This document shows, one piece after another, positions 1 through 10,447 of a DNA stretch of 64,000 bases. The stretch comes from Cryoendolithus antarcticus (Eukaryota > Ascomycota > Dothideomycetes > Cladosporiales > Cladosporiaceae): positions 310,001 through 374,000 of the forward strand of contig NAJO01000026.1 in NCBI GenBank assembly GCA_002077065.1, written 5' to 3'. Made by a program: the position numbers and the translations under genes. The notes under the pieces are model-generated. The model was given only the letters and a program-made list of their open reading frames with translations. It was not told the origin of the DNA and made no database searches. Within the stretch, counting starts at the first letter, position 1. Every line of letters begins with the position of its first letter.

Positions 1-1650
1 GGAAGGTCGTGAGGTCTGTGACGACGTGCTCCCAGCCGCAATTGGAGTTGATAGGTCGGGTCGGATCAAGCAGCCTCGTCTGGTAGTACAAACTCTTCAG
101 GTGAGTCCTTTGAGCAACCTCATGGTGTAGGTTAGGATAGCCCCAGCTCTCGTTTGCGAGAGTCCAGGCGACGATACAGGGATGGTTGATGTCGCGGCGC
201 ACCATCTCCTTCCATTCTTGATCAAAACGCTCGACGGAATCGTGGCTGAATCCTTGACAGCTAGCCATCTCGCCCCATACGAGGAACCCGAGGCGATCAG
301 CGTGGTACATGAACATAGCATCTTCTACCTGGCCGAAGATCAGTAAGAGAGGTAACGGCTCATGTGCTCAAACATCTACGCACCTTCTGATGCTTCCGAC
401 ACCCATTGAACCCCATCGCTTTTGCCATCTTGATGTCAGCTTCCAAGGCCTTGGCTGTCGGCGGCGTCATGAGCGTCTCCGGCCAGTAGCCCTGATCCAG
501 CACCAGAGCCTGGAAGTAGGGCCGTCCATTCAATCGAAGCGTGCCGTCCCCATTATGCCACGAGATAGCCCGCATGCCAGTCGACATGTGTATCTCGTCC
601 AGCTGATGTCCTGTAGAGTCAAAGAGTGTGATGCCAAGGTGATAAAGCTGTGGGTGTTCCGGAGACCACAAAGCTACGCCTTCAAGCCAAGCGGTAGGAT
701 CGTCGAATAAGTAGGGCTGGCCGTCATCTGGCGACAGGTTCTTGAGAACGTCTGGCAGGATTCGTACATCGATTTTGCATGAGGCTCGTTGATTTGCTGG
801 TACCGGTATGCCATCTGTACTGCTGAGTAGGAAGTTTCCGAACACAACGTCGATCTTGAGACTATACCATTGGCCGGCAAGTCGTCCATCAACGGCAATA
901 TCGCAGTGCAGCTGTCCGCCTTCGATGTCGTCCGAACGAATGATCGTGCCGTGGCTGCTGTCTGCGATGCGGATGCGCGGGACGCTTTCGAGCCAGACTG
1001 ACTGCCAGATGCCGCTAGATTGTGTGTACCAGATGCCTTCGGGCTTTGAGCCTGGCGTTGACTTGCGCATCAGCATAGTCTTCTTGAGATCTCATCGAGT
1101 GGCGCAAGTACTTACCCAAGTGCTGCTTGCCTCTTGGTTGCATCGTGTCCATGGCCGAGTCGAACACCCGGACAGTGAGTTTGCAGTCCCGCTCCCCTCC
1201 CAGCGGATCTCGTATTCGTGCCTCCGCTTCCATGGCATCAGTGATATCAAAATCAAATGGGGTGTTTCCACCTCGATGCTCGCCCACGAATCGGCCGTTC
1301 AGCCATACAGTTGCCTCATAGTCCACAGCGCCAAAGCGAAGCAACAGACGTTGTCCATCTCTGCGTTCGTCATCGTCACGGATGTCAACGATGGTTCGCT
1401 CGTACCAGAGTACCTCGTGAACGTCTTGATCGTCGATGCCAGATGCACAGCTTTGGTAGACGAAAGGGACCTTGATCTTGCGTACGTAGCCTTCGATGCC
1501 GTTGATGTGCCATTTGCTAGCTAGGCCGTGGTCGAGATCATTGAAGCTGAATGACCATTCGCCATTGAGCGACCGCCAGGACCGAGCTGGACGGGAGAAA
1601 TCAGGGCGTGGGTATGTCGGATCTGGAAATGTGGGAATGATGGTCTTCAT
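1..1650 (-). CDS. GH2 glycoside hydrolase (beta-glucuronidase/beta-galactosidase type), 3' end beyond window
   Basis: Model: complement(join(1..330,384..1051,1116..1650)); 511 residues visible and the C-terminus lies left of the window. Introns of 64 and 53 bp have GT-AG ends, and the joins restore the family reading. Residues about 20-180 are the jelly-roll sugar-binding domain (SLNGEWSF, VWLNGRFVGEHRGG), about 180-290 the Ig-like domain, and from about 295 the TIM barrel (GFNGCRKHQK just before intron 2). The acid/base glutamate is in LANESWG near residue 461; the nucleophile should lie outside the window. The family cleaves terminal beta-linked glucuronic acid, galactose or mannose, and the substrate cannot be read from here. 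There is no signal peptide, so the enzyme is probably cytosolic. The ATG at 1650 is the first in frame; an open TTG extension reaches 1680. Confidence 0.88.
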
Positions 1651-2155
1651 GATGAGAGCTTGGTAGATGGAAGAGCTCAATGGTGGAGCCAGAGACCAAC
1701 GAGTACTGAGGAGAGAAAGGAAAATCGTAACTGGAATGAGGGGGATAGAATTGAAAACAAAATTCCGTCTGAAATGCCATACGGGTCAGAGTGCAGGTGC
1801 ATCTGTGTCGCTTCAGAAGACCCTCGGGTGCTGCTGTCAACTTAGCTGCTGCACCATGGTGACTTCGCTGCTTCAACCGAGAAACTTTGAGTTGGACACT
1901 TCTGCGCGATGTGCGAGCTTCTTCTCGGCGGTGATGCATCTAAGTCTCGCGATCGAATTCGTGGGAAGAAAGGGAGAAGAACGAAGGGATATTTGGCTCA
2001 GGCGAGCAAGTCTGGATGCCTGAGGCCCTCCACGGCTGGAGCGGAGATAAGCTCTGCAGTTAAACTTGGGGCGTGGTGGGGCACAAGATTTGACCAGACG
2101 ACCGTGAAAGTTGCTCGTGTGACCTGCACTGACACTGTTGAACAAGCGGTCTAGA
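1651..2155. promoter_or_regulatory. divergent intergenic region, GH2 and methionine aminopeptidase genes
   Basis: 505 bp separate two divergently transcribed genes and must hold both promoters. Open frames inside lack conserved features and overlap on both strands. No defined binding site could be assigned. Confidence 0.5.
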
Positions 2156-3523
2156 ATGGCGGCAGTAAGTCCAGAGGATGGCATGTCCAAGCTGGACATC
2201 ACTGGCAAAGATGTTGCCAGCAAGACGAACGGTGCAAGCGGACAGGATGGAAAGCACGGCGAGATAGAACCGGGCGACTCAGACGACGACGAAGCTGAAG
2301 ATGGCGAGGAAGGACCTGCCAACGGCGAAGGCGCAGCAAAGAAGAAGAAAAAGCGCAAGCCACGCAAGAAGAAGAAGGCCGGCGCAGCTGTCGCGCCAGG
2401 CCAATCCTCCCCACCCCGAGTCGAGGTCTCGAAGCTCTTCCCAGACAACGCCTACCCCGTCGGCGAGGAGGTCGAGTACCAGAACGACAACGCCTACCGC
2501 ACAACCTCCGAAGAGAAGCGCGCCCTCGATCGCAGCAACTCAGACTACCTAACCGACTACCGGCAAGGCGCCGAAATCCACCGTCAAGTCCGCACCTACG
2601 CTCGCGCCAACATCAAGCCCGGCATGTCCCTCACCGAGATCGCGGAGATGATCGAGAACTCCACGCGTGCTTTGACGGGCCACCCAGGGCTAGAGGAAGG
2701 CGACAACATCAAAGGCGGCGTAGCGTTCCCAACAGGCCTGAGCATAAACCACTGTGCTGCTCATTACACGCCGAATCTCGGCAACAAGACGATCTTGCAG
2801 CAATCAGACGTGCTGAAAGTCGACTTTGGCGTTCATCTCAACGGCTACATAGTCGATAGCGCTTTCACAATGGCCTTCGAACCACGCTTCGACCCGCTAC
2901 TCGAAGCCGTGCGCGCAGCCACAAATACAGGCATAGCTCTCGCAGGTATAGATGCACGGATGTCAGAAATTGGCGCCGGGATCCAGGAGACGATGGAGTC
3001 CCACGAGATCGAGCTAAATGGGCAGCTCTTTCCGATCAAAGCGATCAAGAATCTGAACGGACATACCATCACGCCCTACTCAATCCATGGCGGCAGCTCG
3101 GGGAAATCCGTCCCCATCGTCGCCTCGCCAAACAACACAGACCGCATGGAAGAAGGCGAAACCTACGCCATCGAAACTTTCGGCTCAACGGGCAAAGGCT
3201 ACGTGAGAGATGACGGTGAAGTCTCGCACTACGCCCGCAACCCTGACGCGCCGAAGAACACGCCCTTGAGGATCTCGAGCGCGAAGGGATTGTTGAGAGT
3301 CATCGATAAGAATTTTGGGACGTTGCCGTGGTGTAGAAGGTATTTGGATCGGTTGGGGCAGGAAAAGTATTTGCTAGGCTTGAATTGTCTCGTGCAGAGC
3401 GGAGTCGTGAATGACTACCCGCCGTTGGTCGATATCAAGGGGAGTTATACGGCGCAATGGGAGCATACTATTCTGCTACGGCCGAATGTGAAGGAGGTCG
3501 TTAGTCGGGGGACGGATTACTGA
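2156..3523 (+). CDS. MAP2: methionine aminopeptidase 2
   Basis: Intronless gene of 455 residues. The enzyme removes the initiator methionine from nascent proteins at the ribosome, using two metal ions. An acidic stretch (about residues 40-52) is followed by a polylysine block (62-74) typical of type 2 enzymes, then the pita-bread catalytic domain. All expected metal ligands are visible: D223 and D234 in [14 protein letters not shown]303 in NLNGHT, E340 in AIETFG and E436 in QWEHT. The catalytic histidine is H203 in NHCAAHYTP. The type 2 insert is present in the C-terminal half. The ATG at 2156 has A at -3 and G at +4; an upstream in-frame TTG is not needed. The gene shares its upstream region with the GH2 gene. 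Confidence 0.97.
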   Translation: MAAVSPEDGMSKLDITGKDVASKTNGASGQDGKHGEIEPGDSDDDEAEDGEEGPANGEGAAKKKKKRKPRKKKKAGAAVAPGQSSPPRVEVSKLFPDNAYPVGEEVEYQNDNAYRTTSEEKRALDRSNSDYLTDYRQGAEIHRQVRTYARANIKPGMSLTEIAEMIENSTRALTGHPGLEEGDNIKGGVAFPTGLSINHCAAHYTPNLGNKTILQQSDVLKVDFGVHLNGYIVDSAFTMAFEPRFDPLLEAVRAATNTGIALAGIDARMSEIGAGIQETMESHEIELNGQLFPIKAIKNLNGHTITPYSIHGGSSGKSVPIVASPNNTDRMEEGETYAIETFGSTGKGYVRDDGEVSHYARNPDAPKNTPLRISSAKGLLRVIDKNFGTLPWCRRYLDRLGQEKYLLGLNCLVQSGVVNDYPPLVDIKGSYTAQWEHTILLRPNVKEVVSRGTDY

Positions 3524-3713
3524 TCTGGGAGCTGAGAGGCGAATGTGCAAGTATCCAGACGGAGAAGGTTACTGACGAGATCACGAACGATTTACGTGCA
3601 GATGGCGGAGTATCAAAGGAAGCTCTACCGTGCCACAGAGGGACAGGCGTGCGGAATATACGAGGCAGCATTTCCAATGCATTACGTCGAAATGGTGTAC
3701 AGAACTGAACACT

Positions 3714-4934
3714 CTACACACTCTTCCTTGCTTTCTTCGCCTTCGGCGCCTTGGCCTCCTTACTCCCACTAGCCGACCGCTTCTTCGTCTTCTCGCCAAC
3801 AGCCGCATCTTCCACCGGCGCAGCTTCGATAGCCTTCACCTCAGGCGCTGCCTCCGACACTTCAGCAGTCGTCTCAATGCCCTTTACCTCCTCCAGTCCC
3901 TTTACCTCCTCCAACCCCTTCACCCCCGGCATCTCAAATTCATACCCCATTTCCGCCAGCTTCTCCCTCTTCTTCTCCCTCCGTCCCTCCTCCCTCGTAA
4001 CCCTCTTCTCCCAAGCCTCTTTCCCAACACCTCTCCGCAACCTCGCACCCTCTAATTTATTCCTCGGCACAACCCTCTTCTTCCCCTCACCGCGCCAGAA
4101 CTCCGCTCCATCACCGACAGTCTCATCATTCACGCGCTTGACCTGCAGAATATGCCCGAAAAGAAGATACTTATCCATCGTCTTCGCGACGATATCGGCG
4201 ACGTTCGAGGACGCGAATTCGACAAAGGCGAAGTGCTTGCTCTTTCCCGTTTTCTTATTCCTGGCCAACCGCAAGTGCGTGATAGCTCCGAACTGGACGA
4301 AGTAAGCGCGCATCTGGGCCTCGAAGAAGCCGTGCGGGAGGCGCGAGATGATGATCGTGCCGGTTGTTGTTTCGGGGTCTTTGGAAGAGGCGTTGTTGGT
4401 TAGGCGCAGGAGGTCGGCTTTGACATCTGGGATTGAGGGGAGGGTTGAGAGGGCGAGACCCGCGTCTTCGGGGACGCCATCATCGTCTTCTGCCTCGTCT
4501 TCGGAGCTTGAGAAGCCGGCGAGAAGTTCGGCTGTGCGGTCTGCGGAGAGTTGGGCGGCGGCTTCGTCGTCGTCGTTCTCGTGATCTTCAAGGACTGGGG
4601 TAGGCTTTGACGCTTTGGTGGGCTTTACGGGCTTCGAGGCTTTCTTGGTAGGCTTATCGACTTTCGTCTCAGCGGTCTTGAGCTCGACTTCGTCCTTGGC
4701 GATCACAGGCGTCACTGCAGGCGCAACAGTCTTCTTCTTCCCATCGCGGCTCTTCTTGACCTCTTTGCCGGCTATGACATCCTTCTTTGCTTCAGACGTC
4801 TCGCTCTTGGACTTCTTCAGTGCCGATTTCAGTGGTGCAGGCTTGTCGGATGATGGCGCGGTCTTGACTTTCTTGACAGCGACAGGAGTGCTGTCAGTGC
4901 TCTTGCGCTTGCTTCCGCGTTTGTCTTGTGCCAT
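3714..4934 (-). CDS. NOP15: nucleolar RRM protein, Nop15/NIFK-like (60S biogenesis)
   Basis: Intronless, 406 residues. The N-terminal about 180 residues are Lys/Ser-rich and acidic, as in nucleolar proteins. One RRM spans about residues 190-270, with RNP2-like TIIISRLPHGF and RNP1-like KHFAFVEFAS. The tail is basic and includes GRR-like and KKRVVPRNKLEG segments seen in the Nop15/NIFK family. These proteins bind pre-rRNA near ITS2 and are needed for pre-60S maturation in the nucleolus. Near the C-terminus the hexapeptide EVKGLE is tandemly repeated, encoded by a small DNA repeat at about 3880-3930. It is longer than the yeast protein because of the low-complexity N-terminus. It is divergent with the SMN gene. 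Confidence 0.85.
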   Translation of the reverse strand: MAQDKRGSKRKSTDSTPVAVKKVKTAPSSDKPAPLKSALKKSKSETSEAKKDVIAGKEVKKSRDGKKKTVAPAVTPVIAKDEVELKTAETKVDKPTKKASKPVKPTKASKPTPVLEDHENDDDEAAAQLSADRTAELLAGFSSSEDEAEDDDGVPEDAGLALSTLPSIPDVKADLLRLTNNASSKDPETTTGTIIISRLPHGFFEAQMRAYFVQFGAITHLRLARNKKTGKSKHFAFVEFASSNVADIVAKTMDKYLLFGHILQVKRVNDETVGDGAEFWRGEGKKRVVPRNKLEGARLRRGVGKEAWEKRVTREEGRREKKREKLAEMGYEFEMPGVKGLEEVKGLEEVKGIETTAEVSEAAPEVKAIEAAPVEDAAVGEKTKKRSASGSKEAKAPKAKKARKSV

Positions 4935-5150
4935 CTTGGGATTGTAGACTACGATGTCAATGTGCTTAGATTACTGAAGAGCAATGCCAGACCTCGAACT
5001 TTTTCGACCTGGCAGCGTGAAATCTGTCCGAGGTTCAGCCGATATCGACTTCACGTCCATCATTCACTGGTGGACAACGCTTGTCAAATCCTGAGTAGAC
5101 AGAAGGTAAGAAGTGCTGCTCACTCAGGGCGGACTGTTGTGTCGTACATC
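4935..5150. promoter_or_regulatory. compact divergent promoter, NOP15-like and SMN genes
   Basis: Only 216 bp separate the two start codons, so promoter elements and both 5' leaders must share this interval. One gene acts in ribosome biogenesis and the other in snRNP assembly. No specific motif could be named with confidence. Confidence 0.5.
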
Positions 5151-5729
5151 ATGGCGAATAGCAATCTCGGCGACGAGGTTTGGGACGATACAGCTCTGCT
5201 CACGACTTGGGACGAAGCCGTTGCCGAGTATAAGGTACTTCATGTGAGACTTGCTTTCACCAAAATGATGCTGACGAGCCTACAGAAGTACCACACTCTA
5301 GCTGCAAAAGGCGAGCAAGTTCCAATCGGCGAGCTGGCTGAGCCACCAGAAGCTCCCGAGACATACAGCGCCAAGTTGAATCGCAAGAAGGAGGAGAAGC
5401 TTGCTCTTGCTAATGGTGCCGAGGCACCCACTTCTTCGGGCACTACGACGACCGACGTCAGGCCCCAAATTGAGCTTTCTTTGAAAGCTGAAGTCGTAGA
5501 AGCGACTGCGGCTGCACCAAGTTCATCGAACGGAGCTGCCACCGTTCCGCAACACCTAATGAGCTCAGGTAAGGCAGCCAAATCTTAGTGCGAAGCCGAT
5601 GTTGACTTCCGAACAGTGCAAGATGAGGGTCTCAAGAATCTGATGATGAGCTGGTACTACGCCGGGTACTACACTGGCTTATATGAAGGCAAGCAGCAGG
5701 GCCTTGTTCCGGCGCAAGGCACAGGGTGA
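5151..5729 (+). CDS. SMN1: survival motor neuron (SMN) family protein
   Basis: Model: join(5151..5234,5286..5568,5617..5729), 159 residues. The N-terminus (GDEVWDDTALLTTWDEAV) matches the Gemin2-binding helix of SMN, and the last exon encodes the YG box (MMSWYYAGYYTGLYEG) that drives oligomerisation. SMN loads Sm proteins onto spliceosomal snRNAs. The middle is low complexity, and no Tudor domain is visible, as in the short fission yeast protein. Both introns (51 and 48 bp) have GT-AG ends; intron 1 has a good branch site (GCTGAC). Intron 1 is a multiple of three without a stop, so retention would insert 17 residues. The final exon is joined in frame by the second intron and supplies the decisive motif. 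Confidence 0.9.
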
Positions 5730-6235
5730 ACGTCAGGCCAGTATGCTATAACGTCACTGCCAGCTGCTGCAGACGACAGTCACAACACAGTCAAGACGCG
5801 TTCTCGCCAGACCGTGTGCCCCGATCGAGTCTGCGGGGCTTCTCTCCAGCGATTGACTGGGATTCATCGACTTGGCACGAGCCTACGCAATGCAAAGCAC
5901 AGTACGCGCGCGTATGCGCTTTTCGAGGTTCAATGATTGGACTGGTGGCTGAGGCTGTCGAGGTCAGGTAGAGGTCGGCGCTACACCATGCCAGCAGGCT
6001 GCGTCCGTCATAGAACATTCCGCTCGCAGGCAGGCGCCACTACACCACGGCTCTACACGCAGCTCGACATTCGGCAGCTGTTGCAGCAGGTCTTCGACCT
6101 TCCCGATCTGGCTCAGGCGACACATTGAAAGGTGTGGTACGAGAGCAAAAGACAAGCGATCACCAGATGTACCGTGTCATGCTATAATGGAAGAGTAGTG
6201 ATACAGCATGTGAAACAATGCTCAACCAGACAATA
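5730..6235. other. convergent intergenic region, no gene seen
   Basis: 506 bp between the ends of the SMN gene and the FAD monooxygenase gene. It contains short overlapping open frames only and should hold both 3' UTRs. No repeat or RNA gene was recognised. Confidence 0.5.
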
Positions 6236-7576
6236 TCAGCTCAATGGGAACTCCTCCACTTTCTCGAACTCAAATGCCTCGACCTTGACATCATTAGCCG
6301 GCGGCCCCTTCCACTTTGATAGGAGTCCAAACACCCCCGAATTCGCCATTGCCCATATACTCGTCCTAAATATCCACACCGCCCACCAAGTCTCGAAATG
6401 CAGCACCTTGATCCCTTGCCCTCCGAATGGCAGCGTCTGCGCCTTCTCCACGGCTGGTCTCGTCAGCGTTTCATGCTGGCTCAGCGCAGTCTCCCAGTCC
6501 CTCTTCTCCTCCGGCCGAGACAGGACGTGCTCGGCCAGACTCCCAGCGAGGTTATGCGCACCAGTGAATGCCAGCGTGGTACCCATACCACTGATAGGCG
6601 AAGCACAATACGCCGCATCGCCGAGCAACACCACGCGATCCTTCGACCATTCGTCCAGCTTGACCTGCGCGACGGGACTGTAGTAGAAGTCCTCTGCTTC
6701 GTTCATCTCGCGGATCAGTCTCGCAGACTCCCATCCAGCATCAGCGAAGTACTCAGCAAACAACGCTTTCTGCGCCTCGATACTTTTCCGCCCGCCCTCG
6801 GCCACTTCACTGAAGCGCTGGTCGGTAGCGTTGATGCAGTACATAAACACCGTCACCCTATCTTTCAATCCACTGGGCCGCACCATGACGCCCTTCCGCC
6901 CTGGAGCGATGAACCATCTTCTCCATTCCGAGTCCGTGGGTCCGGAAGGCATGGAGAAGAAGCCGCCGTACATATCTAGACTCCTCACCGCTGCGCGATC
7001 GGCCTCAGCACCCCAGACCAGAGCCCGGGTAGAAGACTGCAGACCATCGGCTCCAATGACCAAATCATAAGAGCGAGTCTCATTTCGCTTTCCAAAATGC
7101 ACCTCGACTCTATCCGGCGAAGCCTGCGTGATCGAGTCTAGATAGTCGCCGAAAATGAACTCCACCCCTGCGCCTCCCTTCGCCTTCACATCATGGCTGA
7201 TCGTCAGACACCGCCTATAACAAATCTCCGCCAACGTCCCCCTCAGAATCTCAATATCGCTCGTTCCCGTCTGCACTTTGCCGGTCTTATCCGCTGGGCC
7301 CTCAGCGATAAGCCGGTTCCGGTCGTCGACGAAGTGCACGCCCTCTTCGCCTGTGGTATTAGCTTTGATCACACTTTCGAGACCGAGCTTCCGGATTATG
7401 GCCACGCCTGCGCCGCGGATGTCGATATTTTGGCCTTGGGCGCGGGGGTGGGAGGCACGTTCCAGGATCGTGATGTGGGGTTTTTGGGAGACCGAGATCG
7501 GGGCGAGGAGGAGGAAGGAGGCGAGGGTTGTGCCCGCGATGCCGGAGCCGACTATGAGGATTGAAGGGGGAGACAT
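6236..7576 (-). CDS. FAD-dependent monooxygenase, PHBH/TetX-like group
   Basis: Intronless, 446 residues. The N-terminal dinucleotide fold has the GxGxxG motif (ILIVGSGIAGTTLA, about residues 5-18). The central DG motif is LVIGADGLQSSTR, and the second FAD motif is VVLLGDAAYCASPISGMG, followed by the usual helix. This order is that of single-component aromatic hydroxylases and TetX-like enzymes, which insert one oxygen atom using NAD(P)H. The substrate cannot be inferred. There is no secretion signal. No biosynthetic partners lie next to it, so it does not look like part of a secondary-metabolite cluster. The ATG at 7576 is the first in frame; longer readings need a TTG. Confidence 0.9.
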   Translation of the reverse strand: MSPPSILIVGSGIAGTTLASFLLLAPISVSQKPHITILERASHPRAQGQNIDIRGAGVAIIRKLGLESVIKANTTGEEGVHFVDDRNRLIAEGPADKTGKVQTGTSDIEILRGTLAEICYRRCLTISHDVKAKGGAGVEFIFGDYLDSITQASPDRVEVHFGKRNETRSYDLVIGADGLQSSTRALVWGAEADRAAVRSLDMYGGFFSMPSGPTDSEWRRWFIAPGRKGVMVRPSGLKDRVTVFMYCINATDQRFSEVAEGGRKSIEAQKALFAEYFADAGWESARLIREMNEAEDFYYSPVAQVKLDEWSKDRVVLLGDAAYCASPISGMGTTLAFTGAHNLAGSLAEHVLSRPEEKRDWETALSQHETLTRPAVEKAQTLPFGGQGIKVLHFETWWAVWIFRTSIWAMANSGVFGLLSKWKGPPANDVKVEAFEFEKVEEFPLS

Positions 7577-8137
7577 GGTGCGAAGTTCGATGTGATGTGG
7601 AGTAAGCAATGTGTTGTAGGCGAGCGCAGTCGTGCTTTGCCTCTTGGATGACTTTTACTTCGATAGCGAAGGGATTTTGACGACACGAAGTCGACCTACC
7701 TTGGAGACATGAGCTTGTTCTCGTGTTTATGTATGTTCACAGATGCCCATCGAGCCACGTTGAGCCCATGTTGTTGCACGTCACATTTCACGTCGGTGTG
7801 TTGTAAGAGGAAGTCGGGCGCGAAGTGACCCGATATGCCAAGCTTTGATTGGTTGATTGCAGATCTCGGCCGAGCAACTGCACCCCTGCTGAACTTGCGA
7901 GCCTTCCGAAGACCATGTGTCTGGTTGACATGCATCTCGCCTAGTTCCAGTAATCCTGATGGTGTCGTCTAGTCCTCGATCTCACACGTCCTGTGCCTTC
8001 GCTTGCACACATCATGTCCCTTCTCAACCGGTAGTCCCCGACCGTTCATGCACGCCCCAACGCCTTCGCTCAAATCATTGACTCATCTTTTCTCCCTGCT
8101 CCCTTCGCAAGGCTCGTAGCGAATCTCGGTACTGTGA
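7577..8137. other. intergenic: promoter of the monooxygenase gene and 3' flank of UBC9
   Basis: 561 bp with no conserved frame. One minus-strand frame (about 7696-7935) has no family features and was not called. Confidence 0.45.
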
Positions 8138-8782
8138 TTAAGGCGCAGGATTCTCCTTGACGATCGCCTTCACCTTCCTCTCGTACGCCTGCCGGTCCTT
8201 CCTGAAGAGGTTGTACGCATCAGCCTGCGCAGGTGAGTCCGGGTTGACTTCGTCGAGCAGCATTTGTATGCCGAGGAGGATCTGCTTGATGGTGATCGCG
8301 GGCTTCCATGCCTCTTCCTCGTTCAGGATGCTGAGGCAGACCGTGCCGGAGGGGTAGACGTTCGGGTGGAAGAGGGGTGGGGTGAATTTGCCTGTGCGAT
8401 TGTCAGTCCGCTAAAACCTGTGGATGGATAGCCTAGTGAGCGCTGCACACATTTAGGTGGCTTCGTTGGGTATTCTGTTCAGCACTTCATTAGCTACAGC
8501 CCTCGAAGTTCATCCAAACAGATGGCCAATCTTACCATCCGGGAACTGCATCTCCAGCTTCAACAGCGCACCCTCCCAGATTGTCTTGTCACGACCAGGT
8601 ATCATGCATTCCCATCGCTTAAGATCGAGCGCTGCGCCGGACTTCATGGGTTTCGCAACAAAGCCGAATGGATGGTCTTTGCGCCACTGCTTCCTGTTTG
8701 CAAATCTCAGCGCTTGTCTTCATTTCCAAGTTCCAAGCTGTACACACCGCTCCTCCTGCAGCCTGTTCATGCATAACGACAT
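8138..8782 (-). CDS. UBC9: SUMO-conjugating enzyme E2
   Basis: Model: complement(join(8138..8391,8451..8474,8536..8693,8748..8782)); four exons, 156 residues, the normal Ubc9 length. It begins [15 protein letters not shown], with the basic first helix that binds SUMO, and has the catalytic core [15 protein letters not shown] with Cys91 as the thioester residue. The C-terminal helices end in AIVKENPAP. Ubc9 accepts SUMO from the E1 and passes it to nuclear substrates. Exon 3 is only 24 nt. Three introns (54, 61, 59 bp) have GT-AG ends, and every join restores the family reading, so the model is firm although no long continuous frame exists. It is divergent with PEX19 over 427 bp. Confidence 0.95.
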
Positions 8783-9209
8783 CGTGGCGCTCGACCGTTG
8801 GTGGTTCGTGTGTCGGTCCGCTATGGAGTGTTGTTGGAGATCAGGGAAGTGCTCTTCGCCACTTGTGTTGAATTGGAACGAGCGTCACGTGCTCTCACGG
8901 AAGATGCTAGTGAGTGAGGGTGTTGAAAGCGAGTGAGCCTCTGAGAGACCGAGCAGTTATGGTTTATCGCTTTGGATGAACATCGAAAGACTGAATGCCT
9001 GAGACATGAAGAGTTGATGCCTGAAAGATAGTAGGGATCTATCCGCATAGTGGGGCGAACTTTCGCCTCGGCATGTGATCGAGCGTTCGGCATCAGCAGT
9101 GGCTGGCGTGGGGAGTCGTACATGCATGTACTGTAGTCTGCTATTGACGACTCTGGCACTTCTGTTGGGTTTCCGACTGAGTCCGATCGTCCTTTCCAAC
9201 TGTGTAGAC
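8783..9209. promoter_or_regulatory. divergent promoter region, UBC9 and PEX19
   Basis: 427 bp between two divergent start codons. Open frames overlap here (one in frame with PEX19), but they lack homology to either family and the PEX19 ATG at 9210 fits better. No named element was recognised. Confidence 0.45.
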
Positions 9210-10220
9210 ATGGCCTCCCACCCACCGCCAACGCTCGAATCGAAAACAGAAGTCAGCACGAAACCAGAGCCCATCGAGACAGCCCCCGACCCAGACGAAG
9301 ACGACCTGGACGATCTCGACGATGTCCTTGACCAGTTCTCCGCGAAACCCGCGCCTTCAACAACAGCGCCCACAGCTTCTGGTCCCGGCAGACCGCCCCA
9401 AACCCATGATGTCCTGCCCTCCGACCCTGCCCTCGAAGCCCAGCTCGCAGCAGGTATACCCGATCTCCTCGCATCCATGGACTCCAACCCACAAATGCAG
9501 AAGGAGTTCGAGGCCATGATGGCCGAGCTGCTGAAAGCTGGCCAAGCAGAGACAGACGCAGAAGCTATGGCGCATATCGGCAAGGCTACCGAAGCCGTCC
9601 CGGCTTTGAGCGCCGACAAGGGGTTCAAGGGCAAGGATGACAACTTCCAAGACACGATCAAGCGCACCATGGAGCGAATGCAAGCCTCCTCCTCGTCAGC
9701 CGAAGCTGCGACAGCAGGCGCAGGGACCGAGGAAGACCTCCTTGCACAGATGATGAAAGAACTCGGTGGCGCAGGGGCCGGCGGCGCGGGCGAGGAAGAC
9801 TTCAACGGCATGCTGATGAGTATGATGGCGCAGTTGACGCATAAGGAGATCTTGTACGAGCCGATGAAGGAGCTGAGCGATAAGTTTCCTGCTTGGATGG
9901 AGAAGAACGGTGAGGGGAAGGTGGGAAAGGAGGATATGGCGAGGTATCGGGAGCAGCAGGTGCTAGTGGGGGAGATTGTGGGAAGGTTTGAGAGAAAGGG
10001 GTATAGTGATGAGGATGAGGGGGATCGGGAGTACATTGTCGAGAGGATGCAGAAGGTAAGATTGACTGCAGCTAGATCGCTTGATCTGCTTTCTCTGTGT
10101 TTACTGACCATCTGTCGACAGATGCAAGCTGCTGGCTCGCCACCTCCTGATCTGGTGGGTGACATGAGCGCTGCTCAAGAAGCGCTTGGAGAGCTCGAGG
10201 GTGGCTGCCCAACGCAGTAA
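9210..10220 (+). CDS. PEX19: peroxisomal membrane protein import receptor Pex19
   Basis: Model: join(9210..10055,10122..10220), 314 residues. Pex19 is the cytosolic chaperone and receptor for peroxisomal membrane proteins. The acidic N-terminus (DEDDLDDLDDVLDQF) matches the Pex3-docking region. The C-terminal helical domain holds the signature LYEPMKELSDKFPAWM. The protein ends GGCPTQ, so the last four residues (CPTQ) form a CaaX farnesylation box, as in other Pex19 proteins. The 66-bp intron is in frame and stop-free; its removal joins VERMQK to MQAAGSPPPDLV, the conserved reading. Retention would add 22 residues without losing the CaaX box. The start follows homology; the upstream in-frame extension (from 9075) is hydrophobic and unlike the family. 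Confidence 0.93.
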   Translation: MASHPPPTLESKTEVSTKPEPIETAPDPDEDDLDDLDDVLDQFSAKPAPSTTAPTASGPGRPPQTHDVLPSDPALEAQLAAGIPDLLASMDSNPQMQKEFEAMMAELLKAGQAETDAEAMAHIGKATEAVPALSADKGFKGKDDNFQDTIKRTMERMQASSSSAEAATAGAGTEEDLLAQMMKELGGAGAGGAGEEDFNGMLMSMMAQLTHKEILYEPMKELSDKFPAWMEKNGEGKVGKEDMARYREQQVLVGEIVGRFERKGYSDEDEGDREYIVERMQKVRLTAARSLDLLSLCLLTICRQMQAAGSPPPDLVGDMSAAQEALGELEGGCPTQ

Positions 10221-10447
10221 AAGTGGCTCTTTGCACCCGATTGCCGGTTATGTCTCGTGATGCCGACGAGCCAGTCCCACCGGCGAGCAAGACTGGAATT
10301 TGCGCGACGCGCCGTGTACGCCGCCCATCGTGTGCTCGACTTATACCTCGGGCTTCGAACTTGAGGTCTTGGCGCAGTGTGGTACACCACTCTCGCTTTG
10401 TCGGGCGAACATCCGTTGCCCCTAGACTACTTCGACCGGGCGGGCCA

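Noticed and set aside
808..1524. 238-codon plus-strand frame opposite the GH2 gene
   Set aside because: It is the antisense shadow of GH2 exons; composition and lack of motifs agree.
9075..9209. Longer PEX19 start with hydrophobic N-terminus
   Set aside because: Pex19 is cytosolic, and homologues begin near MASHPP at 9210; the extension has no family similarity.
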